Made by a program: the position numbers and the translations under genes
Shown: piece by piece, positions 8,926 to 14,614 of the stretch
Layout: each line of letters starts with the position of its first letter
Numbering within the stretch: position 1 is the stretch's first letter
Origin: JBFWIL01 sp050256015
Lineage (GTDB): Bacteria > Bacteroidota > Bacteroidia > Bacteroidales > Prolixibacteraceae
NCBI GenBank assembly: GCA_050256015.1
Contig: JBFWIL010000040.1
Location: 1-14,614 of the forward strand
Length of the DNA: 14,614 nucleotides
Direction: 5' to 3'
The notes under the pieces: model-generated
What the model saw: only the letters and a program-made list of their open reading frames with translations
Told to the model about the DNA's origin: nothing
The model's database searches: none

Positions 8926-9968
8926 GACTCTCTCATAAAGACCGTTTTTTTGCAACAATTAACTATCAGCCGACAGATCGTCCGGCTTCCTGGCTGGGAT
9001 TGCCTGTCCCCGGGGCGGAAAAGGCCCTGCTGCATCATTTTGGCGTAAGCACGGCCGGTCAGCTCCGGAAGGTGATCGATGACGACATTTATCCGGTGGA
9101 AGTGCCATACAGCCATCCGCCGGCCAATCATATTGCCTGTGCTTTTGATTTTGCCAGAACCAGTCATCCGGATACGCCTGATGAGCGTACGCTGACTGCT
9201 CCCGGCTTTTTTGAGGATTATGCCGATCCGGCCGATGTGGATCGTTTCGACTGGCCTGATCCGGAAAAGCACATGGACCGGGAGGAAGCCTTGCGCCGGG
9301 TGAAAATGGCAGGAGAAGATCACGTGCGCATGGGCATCCTGTGGAGTGCCCATTTTCAGGATGCCTGTTCAGCCTTCGGCATGGAACAGGCCCTGATTAC
9401 CATGCTGATGAACCCCGGCATGTTCCGGGCCGTGATTGACCGGATCACCCGTTTTTACCTGAGGGCCAATGAACTGTTCTATGAGGCGACCAAAGGCTAT
9501 CTGGATGCCGTACTGATAGGGAATGACTTTGGCAGCCAGACCGCTCTGATGGTCGATCCGGAGATGCTCCGCGAGTTTGTGTTTCCGGGAACCCGGCTGC
9601 TGATAGAACAGGCCAAAAGTTACGGGCTGACCGTGATGCATCATTCCTGCGGATCCGTTTTCCCGGTTATCGACGATCTGGCCCGTCTGGGGGCGGATGT
9701 CATTCATCCCATTCAGGCCCGGGCTGCCGGCATGGATGCTGCTCATCTGAAAAAGCATTTTTACGGCAGGGTGGCTTTCTGCGGAGGAGTGGATGCACAG
9801 TTCCTGCTGGTGCAGGGAAAAACCGGGGAGGTGAAGCAACGGGTCGGCGAGCTGAAGAAGCTTTTCCCTACAGGGCTGATAATATCGCCCAGCCATGAGG
9901 CCATTCTGCCGGATATTCCCCCGGCAAATATCCGGGCTTTGTTTGAAAGCCTTAAACGGGAAAATTAG
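8922..9968 (+). CDS. Uroporphyrinogen decarboxylase / MtaA-like family protein
   Basis: A 348-residue cytoplasmic protein with the URO-D TIM-barrel fold and no signal peptide. It opens with SHKDRFFATINYQPTDRPASW, and lacks the RQAGR substrate-binding motif of true HemE. It has the zinc-binding pattern H-x-C-(n)-C seen in MtaA/CmuA-type corrinoid or coenzyme M methyltransferases: H241-S-C243-G and C287 in FCGGVD. It is therefore more likely a methyl- or decarboxyl-transferring enzyme of small-molecule metabolism than a haem enzyme. Members of this group are often found near sugar-degradation genes, but I know of no firmly established role there. It lies 67 bp after the DUF5703 gene and 53 bp before rhaM, inside what looks like one operon. 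No corrinoid-binding partner protein is present in the window. The start at 8922 matches the family N-terminus; a tandem repeat lies immediately upstream. Confidence 0.85.
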   Translation: MRLSHKDRFFATINYQPTDRPASWLGLPVPGAEKALLHHFGVSTAGQLRKVIDDDIYPVEVPYSHPPANHIACAFDFARTSHPDTPDERTLTAPGFFEDYADPADVDRFDWPDPEKHMDREEALRRVKMAGEDHVRMGILWSAHFQDACSAFGMEQALITMLMNPGMFRAVIDRITRFYLRANELFYEATKGYLDAVLIGNDFGSQTALMVDPEMLREFVFPGTRLLIEQAKSYGLTVMHHSCGSVFPVIDDLARLGADVIHPIQARAAGMDAAHLKKHFYGRVAFCGGVDAQFLLVQGKTGEVKQRVGELKKLFPTGLIISPSHEAILPDIPPANIRALFESLKREN

Positions 9969-9992
9969 CCGGCCGGATGCGTATTACCGGCT
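9967..9992 (+). other. Hairpin overlapping the UroD-like stop codon
   Basis: Perfect 6-bp inverted repeat AGCCGG (9967-9972) and CCGGCT (9987-9992) with a 14-nt loop, the left arm overlapping the TAG stop. No T tract follows, so it is not an intrinsic terminator. It could affect mRNA processing or stability between uroD-like and rhaM, or be chance in CCGG-rich sequence. Confidence 0.25.
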
Positions 9993-10021
9993 CAGAGGAA
10001 ATGGCTGATGCCGGGGGTTAA

Positions 10022-10372
10022 ATGTCTTATGTAAAACTTATCCAGATGAAACGACGATTCGCACAGATGATCCGGCTCAGTCCGGAAGGGGCTGAAGCTT
10101 ATATTGAACACCATGCGGCCGTATGGCCCGGTGTGCTGGCCACCATAAAAGCATGCCACCTCCAGAATTATTCCATTTTTGTCAATGACCTGGTGCTGTT
10201 TGCCTATTTTGAATACAACGGCGATGATTTTGAAGCCGACATGAAACGAATGGCGGCTGAGCCCGAAACCCGGCGCTGGTGGAATGTAGTCAAGCCGCTG
10301 ATGGATCCGCTGGAAAAACGAAAACCAGGCGAATTCTGGAGTGATATGACGGAAATATTCCATCTGGATTAG
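10022..10372 (+). CDS. rhaM: L-rhamnose mutarotase
   Basis: Interconverts the alpha and beta anomers of L-rhamnose in the cytoplasm so that imported sugar matches the anomer used by rhamnose isomerase. The small alpha/beta (dimeric ferredoxin-like) family is recognised by FAQMIRLSPEG, EHHAAVWPGV, NYSIFVND, RRWWNVVKPLM and the terminal TEIFHLD. H31 in HHAAVW aligns with the catalytic His22 of E. coli RhaM (YiiL), and the paired Trp residues are kept. The frame gives 116 residues from the ATG at 10022, while the family norm is about 104. A second in-frame ATG at 10046 would give 108 residues, would align MKRRFAQM directly with the E. coli N-terminus, and would number the active His as 23. The 10046 start is quite possible; neither start has a clear ribosome site. 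The gene lies between the UroD-like gene (53-bp gap) and rhaT (61-bp gap). Confidence 0.93.
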   Translation: MSYVKLIQMKRRFAQMIRLSPEGAEAYIEHHAAVWPGVLATIKACHLQNYSIFVNDLVLFAYFEYNGDDFEADMKRMAAEPETRRWWNVVKPLMDPLEKRKPGEFWSDMTEIFHLD

Positions 10373-10433
10373 TCCCCGAACAGCCGGTCCTTCAGAAAAT
10401 CAATAAAACAACAAGCATACTAAAATGTAATTC

Positions 10434-11474
10434 ATGTCAAATCCAATTATCGGCACTGCCATCCATGCTATCGGCGGGCTATCCGCTTCTTCCTGTTATA
10501 TCCCATTTCACCGTACCAGAAACTGGTCATGGGGGTCCTTCTGGCTTATACAGGCCCTGTTTGCATGGATCCTGATGCCCCTGATGGTCGGATGGCTTAC
10601 CGTGCCACGGTTTTTTACCGTGCTGGCCGAAGCTCCTCCCGCTGCCCTCTGCCCGGCTTTTTTACTCGGAGCCGTTTACGGATTCGGAAGCATGTCTTTT
10701 GGTATGGCCATCCGCCATATAGGCTATTCGCTGACATATACCCTGTCAATCGGTATTTCGGCTGTCCTGGGAACCCTCATGCCTCTGTTGATATTCGGCG
10801 GATGGCAAAAATATTTCTGCCGGCCGGGAGGAATGACAGTGCTCGTCGGTATGATGCTTTCGGTGCTGGGGGTGGCGCTGTGCGGATGGGCGGGATTCCG
10901 GAAGGAAAAGGAAATAAGCCGGATGGAAGGAATGAAAACAGAGTTTAATATGATCAGCGGACTGATCCTGGCTATTATCGGAGGGGTGCTCTCGGGGGTG
11001 TTTAATATATCACTGGAATACGGACAACCCATAGCAGACATGGCAGCCGGATACGGGGCCGGCCGCTTTGAGGGAAATGCCAAACTGATCGTTTCCACTT
11101 CCGGTTGCTGGCTGGTTAACCTGATCTGGTTTACCGTGGCCGGAATCCGACAGAAAACCCTGGGCGAATTTGTGCCGAATACAAGGCTGCATGCTTCGGT
11201 AATATTGAAAAATGTTATGTGGTCAGCCATGGCAGGAACACTCTGGTTCTTCCAGTTCTTCTTTTACGGACTGGGCCATATACAGATGGGAAAATTTCAG
11301 TTTGCAAGCTGGGTGATGCACATGTCCATGCTTATCTTTTTCAGCTATGTGATCGGAGTGATCAGGAAAGAATGGAAAAACCTGAGCCGAAAGACTTACA
11401 TACTCCTGATGACAGCGCTGATAATACTGATAGCATCATTCTGTATCATTGCATCGGGAAGCATGCCTGGATAA
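10434..11474 (+). CDS. rhaT: L-rhamnose/H+ symporter
   Basis: Inner-membrane proton-coupled importer of L-rhamnose. Its 346 residues compare with 344 in E. coli RhaT. It shares distinctive RhaT stretches: an MSN start, the region ASSCYIPFHRTRNWSW, FLLGAVYGFGSMSFG, a glycine-rich GISAVLGTLMPL, WFFQFFFYGLGH and ISLEYGQPIADMAA. About ten membrane segments are apparent, near residues 4-24, 38-56, 68-92, 98-121, 134-154, 173-194, 218-238, 262-281, 289-311 and 320-341, with a charged cytoplasmic loop at about 155-171 (RKEKEISRMEGMK). It follows rhaM by 61 bp and is the last gene of the block, with a terminator-like hairpin about 25 bp after the stop. Its presence indicates that free L-rhamnose is released in the periplasm by the upstream exported hydrolases. 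Confidence 0.95.
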   Translation: MSNPIIGTAIHAIGGLSASSCYIPFHRTRNWSWGSFWLIQALFAWILMPLMVGWLTVPRFFTVLAEAPPAALCPAFLLGAVYGFGSMSFGMAIRHIGYSLTYTLSIGISAVLGTLMPLLIFGGWQKYFCRPGGMTVLVGMMLSVLGVALCGWAGFRKEKEISRMEGMKTEFNMISGLILAIIGGVLSGVFNISLEYGQPIADMAAGYGAGRFEGNAKLIVSTSGCWLVNLIWFTVAGIRQKTLGEFVPNTRLHASVILKNVMWSAMAGTLWFFQFFFYGLGHIQMGKFQFASWVMHMSMLIFFSYVIGVIRKEWKNLSRKTYILLMTALIILIASFCIIASGSMPG

Positions 11475-11499
11475 CAACAATTATATTTACGGTATAGCT

Positions 11500-11523
11500 C
11501 GGGTTAATCTAAAACCTGTTTTT
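11500..11523 (+). terminator. Likely intrinsic terminator after rhaT
   Basis: A 6-bp stem CGGGTT (11500-11505) / AACCTG (11513-11518), including one G-U pair, encloses a 7-nt loop and is followed directly by five T residues (11519-11523). It sits 25 bp past the rhaT stop, at the boundary between the rhamnose block and the sigma-factor unit. The stem is short, so termination may be partial. Confidence 0.5.
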
Positions 11524-11546
11524 AAGTCACTCTTACAGCAAAATAC

Positions 11547-11558
11547 TGTTGATCAACA
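11547..11558. promoter_or_regulatory. Perfect 12-bp palindrome, possible operator
   Basis: TGTTGATCAACA is a perfect palindrome in the 231-bp spacer (11475-11705) between rhaT and the ECF sigma gene. Its size and symmetry would suit a dimeric repressor or activator. No promoter elements overlap it clearly, and the binding factor is unknown. Apart from this, the terminator and a weak promoter box, the spacer is AT-rich with no coding potential that I can support. Confidence 0.25.
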
Positions 11559-11677
11559 CTTTATAACCAACTATACAGAATGGACCTGGAACGTATATTT
11601 TTTACATAATACCAATCTTGCTTAGCCATGTACAAACTTTAATAAGGCAGAAGTATGAAGAAAGAATAATTCTTTTA

Positions 11678-11685
11678 TATTTTTG
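11678..11685 (+). promoter_or_regulatory. Candidate Bacteroidota -7 promoter box for the ECF sigma gene
   Basis: TATTTTTG fits the Bacteroides primary-sigma -7 consensus TAnnTTTG and lies 20 bp before the sigma-factor ATG at 11706. No convincing TTTG -33 element is found at the usual spacing, so support comes from one element and position only. It implies a short leader of roughly 12-15 nt. Confidence 0.35.
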
Positions 11686-11705
11686 GATCAGATATTCGCA
11701 GTATA

Positions 11706-12299
11706 ATGGCAGATGGAACTTTGCATAATGTCGATAAAGCTCTGATCGATGAGTTTGCCCTCGGAGATATGAGAGCTTTTGACATTATCTATGAAATATT
11801 CAATGCCAAACTGCAGAAATTTGTATTCACTCTTGTAAAAACAGAGGCTGAAACTGAAGAAATTGTCCAAGATGTATTTGTTAAAATATGGGAAAATCGG
11901 GGAAAATTAAAAAATCATACATCATTTGAAAGCTATCTTTTCTCTATAGCCTATCATACTACTATCAGCCTTTTACGGAATAAAGTAAAAGAAACCAGGT
12001 ATGTCGAGTATGTCAAATCGGTACAGATCGAAATTGAGGAACCTGAGAATGAAGCAAATATTACAGCCGAAGAAATCAATAAAACGTTAAATCTTCTGAT
12101 TGAAAAAATGCCACCAAGGCAGCGTGAAGTTTTTAAAATGAAACATTTCGAAAATTTTACTTATAGGGAAGTAGCAGAGAAACTTCACATTTCAATCAAT
12201 ACAGTTGAAAATCATCTTGTCAAAGCACATAAATTCCTCAAAAAAAACCTGGGCAGGAATTATCTGGCTGTTTTCCTGTTTATCCAGCTCTTTTATTAA
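11706..12299 (+). CDS. ECF sigma-70 factor, Bacteroidota PUL type
   Basis: A 197-residue extracytoplasmic-function sigma factor expected to direct RNA polymerase to its own PUL promoter when released by the FecR protein encoded next. Region 2 (about 24-90) contains AFDIIYEIFNAKLQKFV and ETEEIVQDVFVKIWENR. A variable linker rich in Glu follows. Region 4 (about 130-180) contains the helix-turn-helix LIEKMPPRQREVFKM, FTYREVAEKLHIS and INTVENHLVKAHKFLKKNL. There is no region 1 or 3, as expected for ECF factors, and the length is typical. It is followed after 95 bp by FecR and then by an STN-containing SusC, the usual signalling trio. Base composition is visibly more AT-rich than in the rhamnose genes, as is common for these regulators. 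The exact ligand is unknown. Confidence 0.93.
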   Translation: MADGTLHNVDKALIDEFALGDMRAFDIIYEIFNAKLQKFVFTLVKTEAETEEIVQDVFVKIWENRGKLKNHTSFESYLFSIAYHTTISLLRNKVKETRYVEYVKSVQIEIEEPENEANITAEEINKTLNLLIEKMPPRQREVFKMKHFENFTYREVAEKLHISINTVENHLVKAHKFLKKNLGRNYLAVFLFIQLFY

Positions 12300-12353
12300 A
12301 ATAATTAAATCCGGAATAGTGGTTTCTGAAATTTCTGCGTCTAACATATGAAT

Positions 12354-12385
12354 TAACCAATTTTTGGTTATTCTAATTCTGGTTA
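12354..12385 (+). repeat. Short inverted and direct repeats in the sigma-fecR spacer
   Basis: Inverted repeat TAACCAA (12354-12360) / TTGGTTA (12364-12370) with a 3-nt TTT loop. The hexamer TGGTTA recurs at 12380-12385, 15 bp after its copy at 12365. The hairpin lies about 25 bp before the fecR ATG. An AGGAG at 12389-12393 ends only 1 nt from that ATG, too close for a standard ribosome site. The group could tune fecR translation, or be chance in AT-rich DNA. Confidence 0.3.
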
Positions 12386-12394
12386 CGCAGGAGT

Positions 12395-13456
12395 ATGGAT
12401 AAAAAGCTTTTAAAAAAATTTATTACCAATAAATGTACGTCAACTGAAGTTGATAAAGTTTTCAGATGGGTACAAAAACAGTCTGACCAGGCGTCAGGTA
12501 AGATTTTATTTAAAACTTTCTGGGATGAGATCAAAGCAACAGATAAAATGGACAAAAATCTTGCCCTTAAACGTCTGGACAGAATTCACCACATCATCAA
12601 TATCAGAAAGTCAGAACAAATCGCAACATCCATTTTTAGAAAAAAAAGATTCCTGATACAGCTCATTTCAAAAGCCGCAGCCATACTATTAATTCCGGTG
12701 ATAACATTATTTATATATACCCGTTTCATCCAGCCGGAGCGGATTGATTATCAATTAAATGAAATTATTTCACCTTCCGGCTCCAGGACTTTTCTAGAAT
12801 TATCTGATGGAACAAAAGTCTGGCTTAATCATGGCAGTAAAATGATTTATCCACAGATTTTTACTGGAAAAATAAGAACGGTAAAGTTATCGGGTGAAGG
12901 ATATTTCGAAGTTGCCCACGATAAAACCAAGCCATTCATCGTTGAAACGGGAAATATGGCAGTCAAAGCCGTCGGTACGGCCTTTAATGTAAAGGCCTAT
13001 CAGGATGATGTTGATTTCGAGACCACCTTGGAGACAGGTAAGGTCATTGTCCTCAAAAAGGCTCCAAATAAAAACCTAACCGTTTGTGAAATGTCTCCCG
13101 GACAACATCTCATTTTCAACAGCATCTCCAATTATTATTCAATAGAAACAGGGGAATTAGCCAAATATGTTTCCTGGAAGGAAGGAAAACTTGTATTTAA
13201 TGACGATCATATGGATCAGGTAGCCCAAAGGTTGTCACGATGGTACAATGTAGAAATAGACATAAAAGATCCGGATGTCAAAAAGTTGACATATACCGCT
13301 ACTTTCATTGATGAATCACTGGATCAGATTCTTGAAATGCTTGAAGTGGTAACGCCGATTTCATTCACTATTCAGGAAAGACAGAAAATGCCCGACGGTA
13401 CTTACTCTAAAAAGAAAATATTAATTGAAAAAAAGAAAGCAAAAAAACAATTATAA
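12395..13456 (+). CDS. FecR-family anti-sigma factor
   Basis: Inner-membrane anti-sigma factor holding the adjacent ECF sigma factor inactive until signalled by the TonB-dependent receptor. The 353 residues are arranged as in Bacteroidota FecR proteins. A cytoplasmic N-terminal part (about 1-85) has the LLKKFITNKCTSTEVDKV-type opening. One membrane segment lies at about 90-112, preceded by RKKR. The periplasmic FecR domain (about 125-225) shows ISPSGSRTFLELSDGTKVWL, VKLSGEGYFEVAHD and VKAVGTAFNVKAY. A C-terminal DUF4974 domain (about 270-340) has NDDHMDQVAQRLSRWYNV and TATFIDESLDQILEML. It ends in a Lys-rich tail. It lies 95 bp after the sigma gene and 116 bp before susC. The pairing with the STN receptor predicts contact between DUF4974/FecR and STN in the periplasm. 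Confidence 0.93.
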   Translation: MDKKLLKKFITNKCTSTEVDKVFRWVQKQSDQASGKILFKTFWDEIKATDKMDKNLALKRLDRIHHIINIRKSEQIATSIFRKKRFLIQLISKAAAILLIPVITLFIYTRFIQPERIDYQLNEIISPSGSRTFLELSDGTKVWLNHGSKMIYPQIFTGKIRTVKLSGEGYFEVAHDKTKPFIVETGNMAVKAVGTAFNVKAYQDDVDFETTLETGKVIVLKKAPNKNLTVCEMSPGQHLIFNSISNYYSIETGELAKYVSWKEGKLVFNDDHMDQVAQRLSRWYNVEIDIKDPDVKKLTYTATFIDESLDQILEMLEVVTPISFTIQERQKMPDGTYSKKKILIEKKKAKKQL

Positions 13457-13470
13457 ATAAAAGTAGTGCT

Positions 13471-13516
13471 TATGGAAAAATAGACAAAAGCAGGGCAATG
13501 CCCCCCATTACCCTGC
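13471..13516 (-). terminator. Hairpin with U-rich tail on the minus strand (candidate antisense terminator)
   Basis: GCAGGGCAATG (13490-13500) and CATTACCCTGC (13506-13516) form an 11-bp stem with a single C-A mismatch and a CCCCC loop. On the + strand the following bases are A-rich, so it is a poor terminator for fecR. Read on the minus strand, the stem is followed by TTTTGTCTATTTTT, which resembles an intrinsic terminator. No protein gene is on the minus strand here, so it would end an antisense RNA. A role as a + strand mRNA structure in the susC leader is the alternative. Confidence 0.45.
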
Positions 13517-13558
13517 TCGTAAATTAAAAAAACACCTTTAAAAGTGATTTCTATTAAA
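13475..13558 (-). ncRNA. Candidate cis-antisense RNA to the susC leader (DonS-like arrangement)
   Basis: The minus strand carries TACTTTTG (complement of 13566-13573), matching the Bacteroides -7 consensus TAnnTTTG, and a U-tailed hairpin about 50-70 bp downstream at 13516-13490. Together they would give an RNA of roughly 75-90 nt complementary to the susC mRNA leader. Bacteroides PULs are known to carry cis-antisense sRNAs around the susC 5' end, such as DonS in B. fragilis. The -33 element is not clear and the ends are approximate, so this is a prediction from two elements and position. Confidence 0.25.
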
Positions 13559-13572
13559 AACAGAACAAAAGT

Positions 13573-14614
13573 ATGAAAAAAAACATTCGTTTTGCCCTGA
13601 AGGCAAAAAATGCGTGTTTAACGCATAAACATTTATTAATGATGAAATTAACAGTCTTTCTATTATTGTTTACGGTCATTCAAAGTTTAGGGATAGAATC
13701 TTATTCTCAGGAAACAAAGTTTAACCTGAACTATAAAAACAGTTCTCTGAAAGAAATACTCGTATCAATTGAAAACCAAAGTGAATTCTATTTCCTTTAC
13801 AGCTCAAAGATTGTTGATGTTGACAGAAAGATCAATGCAATCAGCATCCATGGGAAAAATATCCTTGAAACGCTGGATGAGATATTCAAGGATACTGATA
13901 TTTTCTACACAATCAAAAACCGGCAAATACTTTTGTCATGTGAGAATGATCAAAGCATTGCGGTTAACAGTAATCAGCAACAAAGATCTGTTTCCGGCAA
14001 AGTCACTGATATTTCGGGTCTGCCGCTTCCGGGCGTAACGGTAGTTGTGAAAGGAACTACGCAGGGAACGATAACGGATATTGATGGCAATTATGCGCTG
14101 AGCCATATTCCGGGTGATGCCATTTTGTTGTTTTCTTTCGTGGGAATGAAAGCGCAGGAAATATCGGTGGCCGGAAAAACTGTGATCAATATTGCAATGG
14201 AGGAAGAAACGATAGGATTGGATGAAGTTGTGGCAATAGGATACGGAACAGTCAGAAAGAGTGACTTAACCGGGGCGGTTGGCGTAATAAAAGCAGACCG
14301 TTTGGATCAACAAATTAATACAAATGTCGGTTCGGCATTGCAAGGAAAAATGGCTGGAGTATCTATCGAAGCATCTGGTGGCCTTCCGGGGTCTGAAATG
14401 AACATTCAGATACGTGGAGCCGGCTCGTTAAACAATAACCTTCCCCTTATTTTAGTTGATAATATTCCTGTGACCTCATTAAACAATATAAATCCGACAG
14501 ACATTGAATCTATGGAAGTTTTAAAAGATGCTTCTGCAGCAGCTATTTACGGGTCAAGGGCCGCTAATGGGGTCATCTTGGTCACGACAAAAGGAGGAAA
14601 GAAGGGACCTGTTA
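13573..14614 (+). CDS. SusC-type TonB-dependent receptor with STN domain (3' end cut by window edge)
   Basis: Outer-membrane glycan importer that also signals. Only the first 347 codons are in the window (full length is usually about 1050-1150). The ATG at 13573 begins a long basic n-region, a hydrophobic core (MKLTVFLLLFTVIQSLG, about 24-40) and a cleavage region near ESYSQ (about 42-46). Next come an STN domain (about 48-122; NSSLKEILVSIENQSEFYF), a carboxypeptidase-regulatory-like beta-sandwich (about 138-212; VSGKVTDISGLPLPGVTV and TDIDGNYAL), a TonB-box-like segment (LDEVVAIGYGTVRKSDLTGAV, about 216-236), and the plug domain with GKMAGVSIEASGG, IQIRGAGSLNNN and VLKDASAAAIYGSRAANGVI, a SusC signature. 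The STN domain shows it acts through the FecR/sigma pair just upstream. A SusD partner is expected beyond the right edge. An alternative start at 13639 or 13642 (the paired Met) would leave a normal signal peptide, but the long form is common in this family. Confidence 0.93.
   Translation, partial: MKKNIRFALKAKNACLTHKHLLMMKLTVFLLLFTVIQSLGIESYSQETKFNLNYKNSSLKEILVSIENQSEFYFLYSSKIVDVDRKINAISIHGKNILETLDEIFKDTDIFYTIKNRQILLSCENDQSIAVNSNQQQRSVSGKVTDISGLPLPGVTVVVKGTTQGTITDIDGNYALSHIPGDAILLFSFVGMKAQEISVAGKTVINIAMEEETIGLDEVVAIGYGTVRKSDLTGAVGVIKADRLDQQINTNVGSALQGKMAGVSIEASGGLPGSEMNIQIRGAGSLNNNLPLILVDNIPVTSLNNINPTDIESMEVLKDASAAAIYGSRAANGVILVTTKGGKKGPV

Noticed and set aside
8922..9968. Assignment of the UroD-like gene as hemE (haem synthesis)
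   Set aside because: The RQAGR motif of uroporphyrinogen decarboxylase is missing, the H-x-C...C zinc pattern is present, and the neighbours are sugar genes.
10425..10430. ATGTAA start-stop element just before rhaT
   Set aside because: A single six-base match in AT-rich DNA, with no supporting ribosome site or repeat structure.
10529..10948. 139-codon + strand ORF overlapping rhaT
   Set aside because: Shadow frame within the clearly recognised RhaT sequence; its translation shows no family features.
13490..13516. Hairpin as the intrinsic terminator of fecR on the + strand
   Set aside because: The downstream + strand sequence is A-rich with no T tract; the T tract is on the minus-strand side.
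13457..13572. TAnnTTTG promoter for susC on the + strand
   Set aside because: No match to the consensus was found in this gap; susC may be read from the sigma/fecR promoter or from an ECF-dependent promoter with an unknown motif.
13769..14038. 89-codon + strand ORF within the susC region
   Set aside because: It lies in another frame inside the SusC gene, whose STN, carboxypeptidase-like and plug motifs read continuously in the frame starting at 13573.

Overview
The window looks like chromosomal DNA of a Bacteroidota member, probably Bacteroidales or a relative such as Prolixibacteraceae/Marinilabiliales. The reasons are a SusC-type receptor with its own ECF sigma/FecR pair, A-rich leaders in place of Shine-Dalgarno sequences, signal peptides ending in a VAQ- or SYSQ-like motif, and the mix of glycoside hydrolases. 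The taxonomic placement is inferred from gene style. All supported genes are on the + strand. No tRNA, rRNA, CRISPR array or insertion sequence was seen.

Positions 1-11474 hold a tightly spaced, apparently co-transcribed rhamnose/galactose glycan block. It begins with a GH2 beta-galactosidase cut by the left edge. This is followed by a GH106-type alpha-L-rhamnosidase lipoprotein, an exported DUF5703-type (alpha/alpha)6 putative glycoside hydrolase, and a zinc-motif uroporphyrinogen-decarboxylase/MtaA-like protein. The last two genes are L-rhamnose mutarotase (rhaM) and the L-rhamnose/H+ symporter (rhaT). Gaps are 18-67 bp. The model is that exported enzymes release galactose and rhamnose from a heteroglycan, RhaT imports L-rhamnose, and RhaM interconverts its anomers for catabolism. 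RhaA, RhaB and RhaD are not in the window. The UroD-like gene has no obvious place in this pathway and is the most intriguing member.

A weak intrinsic terminator at about 11500-11523 closes this block. The 231-bp spacer also carries a perfect 12-bp palindrome and a possible Bacteroidota -7 promoter box. It leads into a second, visibly more AT-rich unit: an ECF sigma factor, a FecR anti-sigma factor, and a SusC/TonB-dependent receptor with an N-terminal STN signalling domain (13573 to the right edge, incomplete). This is the standard trans-envelope signalling set, in which the glycan-bound receptor signals through STN to FecR and so to the sigma factor.

Non-coding features of note are a 3.5-copy 8-bp tandem repeat directly before the UroD-like start, which builds a small leader ORF with an ATGA overlap, and a hairpin between fecR and susC whose U-rich side lies on the minus strand. 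The hairpin fits the end of a cis-antisense RNA of the kind known from Bacteroides polysaccharide utilization loci.
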